Assembly (NCBI GenBank): GCA_963169595.1
Contig: CAUJFM010000066.1
Span: 1-15,936 of the forward strand
Length of the DNA: 15,936 bases
Reading direction: 5' to 3'
DNA from: Bacteroidota bacterium
GTDB taxonomy: Bacteria > Bacteroidota > Bacteroidia > Flavobacteriales_F > PHOS-HE28
How positions within the stretch are numbered: the first letter of the stretch is position 1; each line of letters starts with the position of its first letter. The notes beneath the pieces are model-generated. The model had not been told where the DNA came from, made no database searches, and worked only from the letters and a program-made list of their open reading frames with translations. The translations under genes and the position numbers were made by a program. Shown here piece by piece: positions 1 to 6,927 of this stretch.

Positions 1-1
1 C

Positions 2-748
2 GAACTGGCGGAGAAGCGCCTCAGTGCCGATGTGGTGAACTTCAGCAGCAGTGGCAGCAGTGTGAGCAAGGGTGAGACCTTGGTGGATACGGTGAACAAC
101 ATCCTGGCCATGAAGGTGGACATGGTGGTGATGCGCCATCCCGACCCCGGTGCCGCGTTGTTCCTGAGCCGCCATGTGGACGCCCGCATCGTGAACGCCG
201 GTGATGGCACGCACGAACATCCCACGCAGGCCCTGCTCGATGCCTACAGCATCCGCGAGAAGCTGGGGCGGGTGAAAGGGGTGAAGGTGCTCATCGTGGG
301 GGACATTCTCCACAGCCGCGTGGCCTTGAGCAACATCTTCTGCCTGCAGAAACTGGGTGCCGAAGTAATGCTGTGCGGCCCCACCACCCTGATGCCCCGG
401 TACATCACCAGCCTCGGTGTGCGTGTGGAGCACGACCTGGACAAGGCCCTGCGCTGGTGCGACGTGGCCAACATGCTGCGCATCCAGTTGGAACGGCAGG
501 GAGGGGACGGCGTGGCCAATTTCCCCAGCCTGCGGGAGTACGCCATGCTCTATGGGCTCGACCTGGAACGATACCGCCGCATCGGCAAGGAGGTGGTGAT
601 CATGCACCCCGGGCCCATCAACCGTGGGGTGGAGGTGAGCAGCGAGGTGGCCGACCATGCCAACAGCATCATCCTGGACCAGGTGGAGAACGGGGTGGCC
701 GTGCGCATGGCCGTGCTTTACCTCCTGGCGGCCCGGATCCCACGATGA
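2..748 (+). CDS. pyrB: Aspartate carbamoyltransferase catalytic chain (5'-truncated)
   Basis: PyrB condenses carbamoyl phosphate with L-aspartate to give carbamoyl-aspartate, the committed cytoplasmic step of pyrimidine synthesis. The frame is open from base 2 and gives 248 residues, against about 305 for the full family, so roughly the first 55-60 residues, including the N-terminal carbamoyl-phosphate loop (STRTRTSF), lie outside the window. Visible signatures in order are the SSxSKGET segment, MRHPDPGA, NAGDGTHEHPTQ (carbamoyl phosphate and domain interface), the GDILHSR strand-turn, and MHPGPINRGVE near the C-terminus. The HPGP-NRGVE form resembles the Bacillus-type chain. No pyrI regulatory-chain gene follows; the next gene is a STAS protein 81 nt downstream behind its own promoter-like element. 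An internal GTG at 32 is not the start, because conserved sequence runs in frame upstream of it. Identity is near certain; only the start is missing. Confidence 0.96.
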   Translation, partial: ELAEKRLSADVVNFSSSGSSVSKGETLVDTVNNILAMKVDMVVMRHPDPGAALFLSRHVDARIVNAGDGTHEHPTQALLDAYSIREKLGRVKGVKVLIVGDILHSRVALSNIFCLQKLGAEVMLCGPTTLMPRYITSLGVRVEHDLDKALRWCDVANMLRIQLERQGGDGVANFPSLREYAMLYGLDLERYRRIGKEVVIMHPGPINRGVEVSSEVADHANSIILDQVENGVAVRMAVLYLLAARIPR

Positions 749-801
749 GTTGTTGCTAACTGTCGATGGATGGCCGGTCGTGCACGATCGGTGCCGCTGA
801 T

Positions 802-809
802 TATCTTTG
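802..809 (+). promoter_or_regulatory. -7 promoter box (TAnnTTTG) of the STAS operon
   Basis: TATCTTTG is an exact match to the Bacteroidota -7 consensus TAnnTTTG and lies 20 nt before the ATG at 830. No TTTG -33 box is visible at the usual distance (about 19-21 nt upstream), so the call rests on the -7 element and position only. Transcription would start near 814-816, giving a very short leader. It serves the STAS gene and the T9SS cargo gene behind it. Confidence 0.55.
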
Positions 810-811
810 AC

Positions 812-825
812 CGGTATCCCTACCG
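812..825 (+). repeat. Short inverted repeat in STAS leader
   Basis: CGGTA-TCCC-TACCG is a perfect 5-bp inverted repeat with a 4-nt loop. It begins 2 nt after the -7 box and ends 4 nt before the ATG at 830. In RNA it would form a small hairpin next to the start codon; in DNA it could be a protein site at the transcription start. Five-base arms can arise by chance, so function is unproven. Confidence 0.35.
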
Positions 826-829
826 AACC

Positions 830-1204
830 ATGAACTTCACCATCGAGGACAAAGGGCGCTACACCCTGGTGACCAGCAACGTTGACAAGCTGGACACCAC
901 CTGCGCGCCCGAGCTGAAGAGCGAGCTGGTGTATCTGAACAAGACCGGCGTGCGGAACGTGATCATCGACGTGTCCCGCACGCGGTACTGCGACTCGTCG
1001 GGCCTCAGCGCGCTGCTGGTCGCCAACCGGCTGTGCAAGAGCGTGAACGGCTCGCTCGTGGTATGCGGTTTGCAGGAACCCGTTCAGAAACTGGTGCAGA
1101 TCTCGCAGCTCGAGTCCGTGCTGTCGATCACGCCCAGTATGAATGAAGCGGTCGACCTCCTGTACATGGAGGAGATCGAGAAGGACATCAACAAAGAACC
1201 CTGA
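830..1204 (+). CDS. STAS-domain protein, anti-sigma factor antagonist-like
   Basis: This 124-residue single-domain cytoplasmic protein has the STAS fold typical of SpoIIAA/RsbV antagonists, which bind anti-sigma kinases and are switched off by serine phosphorylation. The key motif is DVSRTRYCDSSGLSALL (residues 47-63); Asp55-Ser56-Ser57-Gly58 corresponds to the SpoIIAA phosphorylation loop, with Ser57 the likely acceptor. The open frame extends upstream to 770, but the ATG at 830 is preferred because it sits just after the TAnnTTTG box, begins the first beta strand of the domain (MNFTIEDKGRYTL), and gives the normal family length. No anti-sigma kinase or sigma factor lies next to it, so its partner is unknown. 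From memory, STAS genes of this kind often sit near rnz in Bacteroidota, as here. The stop is 4 nt before the next start, which implies co-transcription. Domain assignment is firm; the precise role is inferred. Confidence 0.88.
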   Translation: MNFTIEDKGRYTLVTSNVDKLDTTCAPELKSELVYLNKTGVRNVIIDVSRTRYCDSSGLSALLVANRLCKSVNGSLVVCGLQEPVQKLVQISQLESVLSITPSMNEAVDLLYMEEIEKDINKEP

Positions 1205-1208
1205 TCGC

Positions 1209-1970
1209 ATGCTGCGAACCCTACTCTCTTCGATCGCTGTTGTGGGAGCTGTTGCCGCCATGGCGCAGCCCTGCACGCCCGACCCGCTGTATGCTGACAG
1301 TCTGTTCGGTGTATGGCCGGACACCACGGAGAATTTTGCACCGGGGATCATCGGAGTACCCTACCAGCAGGTCCTGAACCTCAAAGTGCCGCAGGATGCA
1401 GGCACCATCGACCCGCAGTTCGCAGGCGTGGTGCTGGATTCGGTGGCGTTCAACGGAGTGGATGGACTGCCTCCCGGTCTTTCCATTGCGTGCGCTTCCC
1501 AAACCCCCGCTACGTGTTCCTTCATCACTGGACAGCTGGGCTGCGGGGTGATCCAAGGCATTCCCACCCAAGTGGGCACCTATGAGCTCACGCTGAACGT
1601 GACCGCCTATAGCACGCTGGGCATCTTCGTGCTGCCCATCCCGTATTCCTTCTCGGGCTACCGCATCGTTGTTGCCGAGGATGTCACGTCCATCGTGGAA
1701 ACGGCGACCACCGGGCTGGGGCAGGTGCGGAACGTGCCCAACCCGTTCAACAGCCGCACCAACATCGAGTTCCAACTGGCCAAGGCGGGCACCGTGAAGG
1801 TGCGCGTGTTCAACCTGGTGGGCGAGGAGCTGTGGGTGACCCAGGTGCAGGGAAAGGCGGGCATGAACCGCGTGCCCTTCGAAAGCGGGTCCCTCCAGGA
1901 AGGTGTCTATCTCTACAAGGTGGAGAGCGGCAAGGAGAACTTCACCGGGCGCATGGCGTTGTACCGTTGA
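1209..1970 (+). CDS. Small T9SS-exported protein with Ig-like domain and type A sorting tail
   Basis: This is a 253-residue secreted protein. Residues 1-20 (MLRTLLSS... AMAQ) form a signal peptide with probable cleavage after Ala-Gln near residue 20. Residues about 21-157 include a GLPPGL turn and the pattern GVIQGIPTQVGTYELTLNVTA (113-133, interrupted here for length), reminiscent of He_PIG-type immunoglobulin-like domains, with paired cysteines at 95, 103 and 112. Residues about 172-253 are a type A T9SS C-terminal domain: VPNPFNSRTNIEF, a central VFNLVGEEL strand, then LQEGVYLYKVESG and a final basic GRMALYR. Such tails direct passage across the outer membrane and attachment or release at the surface. 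The open frame starts at 1143, but the ATG at 1209 starts the signal peptide. It follows the STAS gene by 4 nt. The mature domain is too small to suggest an enzyme; function is unknown. Confidence 0.85.
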   Translation: MLRTLLSSIAVVGAVAAMAQPCTPDPLYADSLFGVWPDTTENFAPGIIGVPYQQVLNLKVPQDAGTIDPQFAGVVLDSVAFNGVDGLPPGLSIACASQTPATCSFITGQLGCGVIQGIPTQVGTYELTLNVTAYSTLGIFVLPIPYSFSGYRIVVAEDVTSIVETATTGLGQVRNVPNPFNSRTNIEFQLAKAGTVKVRVFNLVGEELWVTQVQGKAGMNRVPFESGSLQEGVYLYKVESGKENFTGRMALYR

Positions 1971-1999
1971 TGACCACGGTACGTTCATCGAACCTGAAC

Positions 2000-2030
2000 G
2001 AAGGCCTCCGCTCGCGGGGGCCTTCTTCGT
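2000..2030 (+). terminator. Strong hairpin, probable intrinsic terminator
   Basis: Bases 2000-2010 pair with 2015-2025: an 11-bp stem with one G-T wobble and a 4-nt loop (CTCG), followed by TTCGT rather than a long T run. It starts 29 nt after the stop of the T9SS cargo gene and is the strongest hairpin seen in the window. It ends only 12 nt before the rnz start codon, so it may act as an attenuator or a processing site as well as a terminator. Confidence 0.7.
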
Positions 2031-2037
2031 CCCTGCC

Positions 2038-2970
2038 ATGACGCTGCGCCGCTTCGAGGTCACCACCCTGGGCACCGGGGCCGCCCTGCCGGCACGGGGA
2101 CGCTTCCCCACGGCCCAGCTCGTGAACGTGCACGAAGGGCTGTACCTGGTGGATTGTGGCGAGGGCACCCAGGAGCGGCTTCGTGAGCAAGGCATCAACT
2201 TCCTGCGCATCGGTCGCATCCTCATCAGTCACCTACATGGCGATCACTACCTGGGCCTGATGGGGCTGATCAGCTCCATGCATCTGATGGGGCGCACCAC
2301 GCCCTTGCATGTGCATGGCCCGGCACCGCTCAAGGAGATCATCGATGTGCAATTACGCGCGTCGAGCACCTGGCTGCGCTATCCCCTCCACGTGCACGTG
2401 ACGGCGCCCGAGAGCGGACGTGTGGTGTTCGCCGATGAGCGCGTTACGGTGACCGCCCTGGCCCTGAAGCACCGCATTGTCTGCACCGGGTTCGTGTTCA
2501 CGGAATCGCCTGCGCTCCGTTCCCTGCGGCGCGAGACCCTGCCCCTGATCCCACACTTCAAGCGGCAGGCGGTGAAGCAGGGCGAGGACCTGGTGCTTCC
2601 GGACGGCACCCGCTACCCGAACATCGATCTGACCCTGGACCCGCCCCCCCAGCGCCGCTACGCCTATTGCTCGGATACGGCCTACGAGCCCGCCCTCGCG
2701 CCGTTCATTCAGGGGGTGGAGCTGCTCTACCACGAGGCCACCTTCACGGAGCAGCTGCGCGCCCGGGCCACCGAGACCATGCACAGCACGGCCGCACAGG
2801 CCGCCCGGCTGGCTCTGGAGGCCAGTGTTGGTCGACTGCTGCTCGGTCACTTCAGTTCGCGGTACAAGAGCGCCGATGAGCTCCTCGCCGAGGCCCTGCC
2901 CATTTTTCCGAATACCTTGCTCAGCACCGAGGGAGCGACCTATCTGGTGGATCAACGATCGATCGTGTAG
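2038..2970 (+). CDS. rnz: Ribonuclease Z (tRNA 3'-processing endonuclease)
   Basis: RNase Z is a cytoplasmic metallo-beta-lactamase-fold zinc endonuclease that cuts the 3' trailer from tRNA precursors. The product has 310 residues, typical of the short (ElaC-type) form. Visible metal and catalytic motifs are HLHGDH (residues 65-70), His145 in LALKHRIVCTGF, Asp213 in YCSDTAY, the YHEATF motif (231-236) and His271 in LLLGHFSSRY. The N-terminal TTLGTGAALP and FPTAQLV segments are standard for the family. The frame is open upstream to 1903, but that part overlaps the preceding gene and the terminator hairpin; the ATG at 2038 begins at the conserved first strand. No good promoter is seen between the hairpin and the ATG, so rnz is probably transcribed by read-through or from inside the upstream gene. 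Its neighbour on the far side is a response regulator with its own promoter. Confidence 0.95.
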   Translation: MTLRRFEVTTLGTGAALPARGRFPTAQLVNVHEGLYLVDCGEGTQERLREQGINFLRIGRILISHLHGDHYLGLMGLISSMHLMGRTTPLHVHGPAPLKEIIDVQLRASSTWLRYPLHVHVTAPESGRVVFADERVTVTALALKHRIVCTGFVFTESPALRSLRRETLPLIPHFKRQAVKQGEDLVLPDGTRYPNIDLTLDPPPQRRYAYCSDTAYEPALAPFIQGVELLYHEATFTEQLRARATETMHSTAAQAARLALEASVGRLLLGHFSSRYKSADELLAEALPIFPNTLLSTEGATYLVDQRSIV

Positions 2971-2977
2971 ATCGGTG

Positions 2978-3009
2978 TTTGGTGAGTGGGGGCAATAGGG
3001 CTAGTTTTG
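2978..3009 (+). promoter_or_regulatory. Bacteroidota promoter (-33 TTTG, -7 TAGTTTTG)
   Basis: TTTG at 2978-2981 and TAGTTTTG at 3002-3009 match the two-part Bacteroidota sigma-ABfr consensus (TTTG, about 19-21 nt, TAnnTTTG) with a 20-nt spacer. This is the best-formed promoter in the window. Transcription should begin near 3014-3017, at the edge of the inverted repeat described next. It drives the response regulator gene at 3040 and perhaps the kinase gene behind it. Confidence 0.75.
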
Positions 3010-3016
3010 CGTCCTA

Positions 3017-3033
3017 TTTAGAAGCATTCTAAA
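3017..3033 (+). repeat. Perfect inverted repeat in response regulator leader
   Basis: TTTAGAA-GCA-TTCTAAA is a perfect inverted repeat with 7-bp arms and a 3-nt centre. It lies in an AT-rich patch that contrasts with the GC-rich surroundings, begins about at the predicted transcription start and ends 6 nt before the ATG at 3040. It could be a dimer-binding operator, for instance for the regulator itself, or an mRNA hairpin that controls access to the start codon. The repeat is seen directly; the function is inferred. Confidence 0.6.
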
Positions 3034-3039
3034 GAAGTC

Positions 3040-3723
3040 ATGCGCATCAGGACCCTCCTTGCCGACAACAGCGAATTGACCCTGCTGGGGTTGCGGACCC
3101 TGTTCGCCAATGTGCCGAGGATCGAGGTGGTGGGAGAGGCCTATGATGCCATCCAACTCCAGGCCCTGTTGATCCGGGAGAAGCCGGATGTGGTGCTGAT
3201 GGACCACACGGCCGAGGGCTTCGGGGCGAAGGCGATACGCGAAGGGTTGAAGCGTGTGAAGCGCACCCGCTTCGTGAGCATCACGCCCGATCCCTCGCCC
3301 ATGGCCCTGATGAGCGCCATCCGCGCCGGGGTGACGAGCTACATCAAGAAGGACTGCGGCACGGACGAGATCATCGATGCCGTGCTGGACACCGCCGACG
3401 GCCAGAAGTTCTTCTGCGGCAAGATCCTGGAGACCCTGCGGAAGGCCTCCTTCGATGTGGACCAGTTCCTCGCCGAGCCGCTGACCTGTGCGCCCGTGAC
3501 CTTGAGCGACCGCGAGTGCGAGGTGATCGCCCTGATCGCCGAAGGGCTGTCGTACACGCGCATCGCCGAGCGCCTGCACCTCAGCGCCCACACGGTGACC
3601 ACCCATCGCCGCAACATCATGCAGAAGCTGGGGGTGAACAGCACCGCGGCCGTGGTGATGTATGCCGTGAAGAACGGCCTGGTGACCCCCAACAAGTTCC
3701 TCTTCAACGCCAACCAGGCGTAA
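3040..3723 (+). CDS. NarL/LuxR-family DNA-binding response regulator
   Basis: This 227-residue cytoplasmic regulator has an N-terminal receiver (about 1-120) and a C-terminal LuxR-type helix-turn-helix (about 150-212). In the receiver, Asp9 opens the acidic pocket (LLADNSE, with Asn in place of the second acid), Asp55 is the likely phospho-acceptor (DVVLMDHT), Ser80 stands at the Thr/Ser switch position and Lys103/104 (SYIKKD) at the conserved lysine. The loop after Asp55 reads HTAEGFGAK and lacks the usual PxMDG. The output domain has TLSDRECEVIALIAEGLS, then RIAERLHLSAHTVTTHR and the recognition-helix end NIMQKLGV. No histidine kinase is adjacent, so it is an orphan here. The ATG at 3040 is supported by the promoter and by the conserved first strand. 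Its target genes cannot be read from the sequence. Confidence 0.92.
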   Translation: MRIRTLLADNSELTLLGLRTLFANVPRIEVVGEAYDAIQLQALLIREKPDVVLMDHTAEGFGAKAIREGLKRVKRTRFVSITPDPSPMALMSAIRAGVTSYIKKDCGTDEIIDAVLDTADGQKFFCGKILETLRKASFDVDQFLAEPLTCAPVTLSDRECEVIALIAEGLSYTRIAERLHLSAHTVTTHRRNIMQKLGVNSTAAVVMYAVKNGLVTPNKFLFNANQA

Positions 3724-3743
3724 CCAGGGCCATACCTTGCGGC

Positions 3744-4640
3744 ATGCGTCCGCTGCGGGTGATCGGTGAGGTGGGGGCCAGTTCCTCGCGTTGGGCGGTG
3801 GTCCGGCACGAGGGCGCTGAGTTGTTCCCGCACAAAGGGGAAGCGTTGCCGGGCTTCAATCCCCTCAATGGCGATGCGGTCCTGTTCGCAGAGGGACTTC
3901 GGAACCATTTGCTGGAGCGCGCACCGGATGCCCTGGAAGCTCCCGAGGTGCTGGTGTATGGCGCCGGATGTGGCAGCCCCGAGCGCAGGGTACGCATGGC
4001 CTCGACCATCGCCGGAGTGTGGCCCCAGGCGGCTGTGCATGTGGATACGGACCTGATGGGCGCGGCGAGCGGTCTTCTCGGGCGGGGACAGGGTCTGGTG
4101 CTGATCCTGGGCACCGGCATGAACGCGGGGCACTACGACGGGCACCAGTTGTACCGTCCGATGCCCTCGCTGGGCTGGATCCTGGGGGATGAAGGCAGTG
4201 GTGCTGACATCGGCCGGACCTTGCTCCAGGACGCCTTCTATCGGCGGATGCCGGTGGACATCGGGGAGCAGCTCTTCGGTCCGGAAGGCCCGGACCTGGA
4301 TGTCGTACTGGCGGAGGTCCATCGCTCACCTTTCCCGGCCCGTGCACTGGCCGCCCGCACCGCCGGTCTCGTGCCGTTGTTGGATGAGCCCTACGTCCGT
4401 GACCTGTTACGGTCGCGCTTCCATGCCTTGGCAGAACTGTTGGTGACCTTCTTCTCCTTGGAACAGCGCAGCGAAGTGTCCGCCACGGGATCGGTGGCCT
4501 GGGGCTTCCGCGAGATCCTGTCCGAATGCCTGCTGGACCGCGGGATGACGCTTACTGGCGTGGAACGTGATCCGCTTCCCGGGCTGGTGCGTTTCCATGG
4601 GCCAGTACCGGAGCCTGGTAGGGGACCATCAGGCTCCTGA
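3744..4640 (+). CDS. BadF/BcrA-family ATPase, N-acetylglucosamine kinase-like
   Basis: This 298-residue cytoplasmic protein of the ASKHA (actin/hexokinase) superfamily most resembles bacterial N-acetylglucosamine kinases, which phosphorylate amino sugars recycled from the cell wall or chitin. Visible motifs are the phosphate-1 region IGEVGASSSRW (residues 7-17), the likely catalytic Asp103 in VDTDLMGAA, phosphate-2 LGTGMNAGHYDG (122-133), LGWILGDEGSGADIG (143-157), the adenosine segment ATGSVAWGF (247-255) and the terminal GLVRFHG. The phosphate-1 region has Glu where many kinases have Asp and Ser-Ser where TKT is usual, so sugar-kinase activity is not assured. The start at 3744 lies 20 nt after the regulator's stop and only 3 nt after TACCTTGC, an imperfect -7 box; co-transcription with the regulator is more likely. 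The last 89 nt overlap the 3' end of the opposite-strand patatin gene. Confidence 0.82.
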   Translation: MRPLRVIGEVGASSSRWAVVRHEGAELFPHKGEALPGFNPLNGDAVLFAEGLRNHLLERAPDALEAPEVLVYGAGCGSPERRVRMASTIAGVWPQAAVHVDTDLMGAASGLLGRGQGLVLILGTGMNAGHYDGHQLYRPMPSLGWILGDEGSGADIGRTLLQDAFYRRMPVDIGEQLFGPEGPDLDVVLAEVHRSPFPARALAARTAGLVPLLDEPYVRDLLRSRFHALAELLVTFFSLEQRSEVSATGSVAWGFREILSECLLDRGMTLTGVERDPLPGLVRFHGPVPEPGRGPSGS

Positions 4641-6927
4641 ACCGTTCCATCGCCTGTACGTTCTCGGCCGTGCCAATGCTGCGCAGCACACGTTGCCGTT
4701 CCAATGCGGTGAGGTGCCAGTTCAGGGAGATCTGTTCCTGTGCGCCGTGCCTCAGCTGCATGTCCACCACATGGATGGGGAACGGATGTCCGGCACTGGC
4801 CGAGCGTAGCATCAGGTCGTAGTCCTGGTCCTGTGCCCGCACGAAGTTGTCGTAGACGCTGCCCACCGGGTCGATCACGCGGTCGATGAGGGAGGCGCTA
4901 CTGGGACGCACCTCCAGTTCCTTCTGGGTGTCGCGCATCTGCAGGATCACTACGCCGCTCGTGTTCTCGGCGATCCACGCGCTGTAGGTGTGCAGGAAGG
5001 ACAGCGTGATCCGGTACCCATAGTTGTCGCGGACCCCGGCATCCATCACCCGCATCGGCGGTTCGCTGGGCAGCGTCACCACCGGGGTGATGTAGGGGAA
5101 GGTGGCGTTCATCCGCAGCGCGGTGGTCAGGTGCAGGTCCGCGGCCCCCTGGTCGGCGAACAGGCGTTGGAACTCAATGGCCTCGGGCTGACTGGGGATC
5201 TGCATCTCCGCATCGGGCGTGATGCAGGTGAGGAAGGACATGGGTTGCGAGGCGATCACCATCCGCCGGCCGTCGTTCAGGGAGGTGGGCGCCATCACCA
5301 GGAAGGGGATGCGTGCCTCGCGTTCGGCCTCGGCCAGGTCCCCGATGCGCACGTCGCGGAACACCTGGTGCGTGTTGGCGTTCAGCTGCTGCTCGAAGAT
5401 GGTGCCCCGGTCCAGCGTGTATTCCAGCGGCCCGTCCTGCACCTTCCGGTAGCGGACGAAGAGGTCGTTGGTGACGAAGCTGAAGCCGAGCGGGTTCAGC
5501 ATGTCGGTGGCCAGTTCGCGCAAGCGCTCGGGTGAGGACGCGTCCACGGAGTCGCTCTGCAGCAGGTGCAACTGGCGGAAGTAGGCGGCCCCGATCAACC
5601 CGCCGGAGGACCCGGTGACCAGCACAGCACGGTCCATCAGGCCTCCTCCGATGAGGCTGTCGGCCACCTGCAGGCAGCGATAGGTCCACAGCAGGGCCCG
5701 CAGGCCGCCGCCACTGGTGTTCACGATGAGCAGGGGCGGCTTCCCACCCACGGCGGCGAGGGAGTCGTTCCGCTTGCGCCAGATCTCCAGGGTCGGCAGC
5801 AGGCGCTCGGCATCGGCGCGGGCGGTGGCGGTGTCGTTGGCCCAGGCGGCAATGGTACTGCGGTCGTAGGAGGCCGGTGGCACGGTGTAGTCCAGCCCGT
5901 AGGCGCGCGAGTCGTAGAGGAAGCGGTCCGTGTGATGGCTCAGCCAGTTCAGGCCCACGATGGAGGCGATGATCAGGGTGGCGGTCCACCCCTGCAGCCA
6001 GCTGAACAAGGCGCTGATGATCATCAACAGCATGGTGAACAGCAGGAAGGCGCTGGCACCGGCGGGGATGAAGAAGAGCCCCACGTCGCTGAAGGCCCCC
6101 AGCGCGATGAAGCTCACCACGAGGATCACCTCGAAGATGGACCCGTTGATGTGGTTCTGCCAGAGCACATCGCGCAGCAGTTCCTGGTCGTAATGGTCGC
6201 TGCGCCGCGCGAGCATGATGCGCAGGCGTGGCGTGAGGTAAGCCTCCACGCGCCACTTCTCGCTGCGCTGCTGGCGGCGCAGCCACCGGATGGCACGCTT
6301 GCGTTCAGTGCGGCCCCGAGGCGGGTGCGTGTGCTGAGGGCCGATGATGTCCACCAGGGGCTCATCCGGCCGGTAGTCGTCCGGTTCACGCCCCAACAGC
6401 TTCGTGATGTCCGTGTTGGTGCGGGTGAAGTAGAGCAGGGCGATGGAAAGGAAGAGGCCGATGCCAGCGAGGAAACCGGCCAGGTTCAGGACCACCTGTC
6501 CTGCAGGGACCAGTTCGTTGGTGTACTGGAAGCGCGCGGAGCACCAGAGGTAGGAGAGGATGAACACCACGGGGATCACCGCGTTGTTCACGTTGAACTT
6601 CAGGAAGGGCCGCGCGATGGTGAGGATGAACGGGAAGCGGTACCCGTGCATCGTGTAGGTGTACAGGTTGAAGGCCGTGATGAAGCCGCCCACGGCGAAG
6701 CCCAGGATGGCATAGGACAGGGCATTGACCGCGCCGAAGTACTCCGGATAGAGGAAGAGGTTGGGTACGCCGTACTTCACCCCCAGACTCTGGGTGATGT
6801 ACCCGAAGAGCAGCAACCAGAAGAGGAGGAGCAGGTGGTTCTTCTTCAGATGCAGCACCAGCAGCTGGATCGGGAAGAAGTACATCACCCGCCGCGACCA
6901 CAGTTTGAAGGTGAGCCTGGCGGTCAT
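4552..6927 (-). CDS. Polytopic membrane protein with C-terminal patatin-like phospholipase domain
   Basis: This is a 791-residue protein. About seven hydrophobic segments are visible in the N-terminal part (roughly residues 16-48 as one or two, 65-90, 113-130, 143-168, 263-285, 288-308 and 312-330), with a basic hydrophilic loop at about 200-250. Residues about 395-760 form a patatin-like serine lipase domain with the oxyanion-hole motif NTSGGGLR (403-410), the nucleophile elbow GSSGG (439-443, Ser441) and the dyad Asp629 in DAGVRDNYG. Patatin enzymes hydrolyse acyl esters of glycerolipids; here the enzyme would be membrane-anchored, with the side of the membrane undetermined. The first ATG (6927) is used; Met15 is an alternative. 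A near-consensus -7 box lies 16 nt upstream. The gene follows ftcD by 75 nt on the same strand and overlaps the plus-strand kinase gene by 89 nt at its 3' end. The lipase motifs are clear; the natural substrate is unknown. Confidence 0.88.
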   Translation of the reverse strand: MTARLTFKLWSRRVMYFFPIQLLVLHLKKNHLLLLFWLLLFGYITQSLGVKYGVPNLFLYPEYFGAVNALSYAILGFAVGGFITAFNLYTYTMHGYRFPFILTIARPFLKFNVNNAVIPVVFILSYLWCSARFQYTNELVPAGQVVLNLAGFLAGIGLFLSIALLYFTRTNTDITKLLGREPDDYRPDEPLVDIIGPQHTHPPRGRTERKRAIRWLRRQQRSEKWRVEAYLTPRLRIMLARRSDHYDQELLRDVLWQNHINGSIFEVILVVSFIALGAFSDVGLFFIPAGASAFLLFTMLLMIISALFSWLQGWTATLIIASIVGLNWLSHHTDRFLYDSRAYGLDYTVPPASYDRSTIAAWANDTATARADAERLLPTLEIWRKRNDSLAAVGGKPPLLIVNTSGGGLRALLWTYRCLQVADSLIGGGLMDRAVLVTGSSGGLIGAAYFRQLHLLQSDSVDASSPERLRELATDMLNPLGFSFVTNDLFVRYRKVQDGPLEYTLDRGTIFEQQLNANTHQVFRDVRIGDLAEAEREARIPFLVMAPTSLNDGRRMVIASQPMSFLTCITPDAEMQIPSQPEAIEFQRLFADQGAADLHLTTALRMNATFPYITPVVTLPSEPPMRVMDAGVRDNYGYRITLSFLHTYSAWIAENTSGVVILQMRDTQKELEVRPSSASLIDRVIDPVGSVYDNFVRAQDQDYDLMLRSASAGHPFPIHVVDMQLRHGAQEQISLNWHLTALERQRVLRSIGTAENVQAMERFRSLMVPYQAPVLAHGNAPAREADHVPRQ

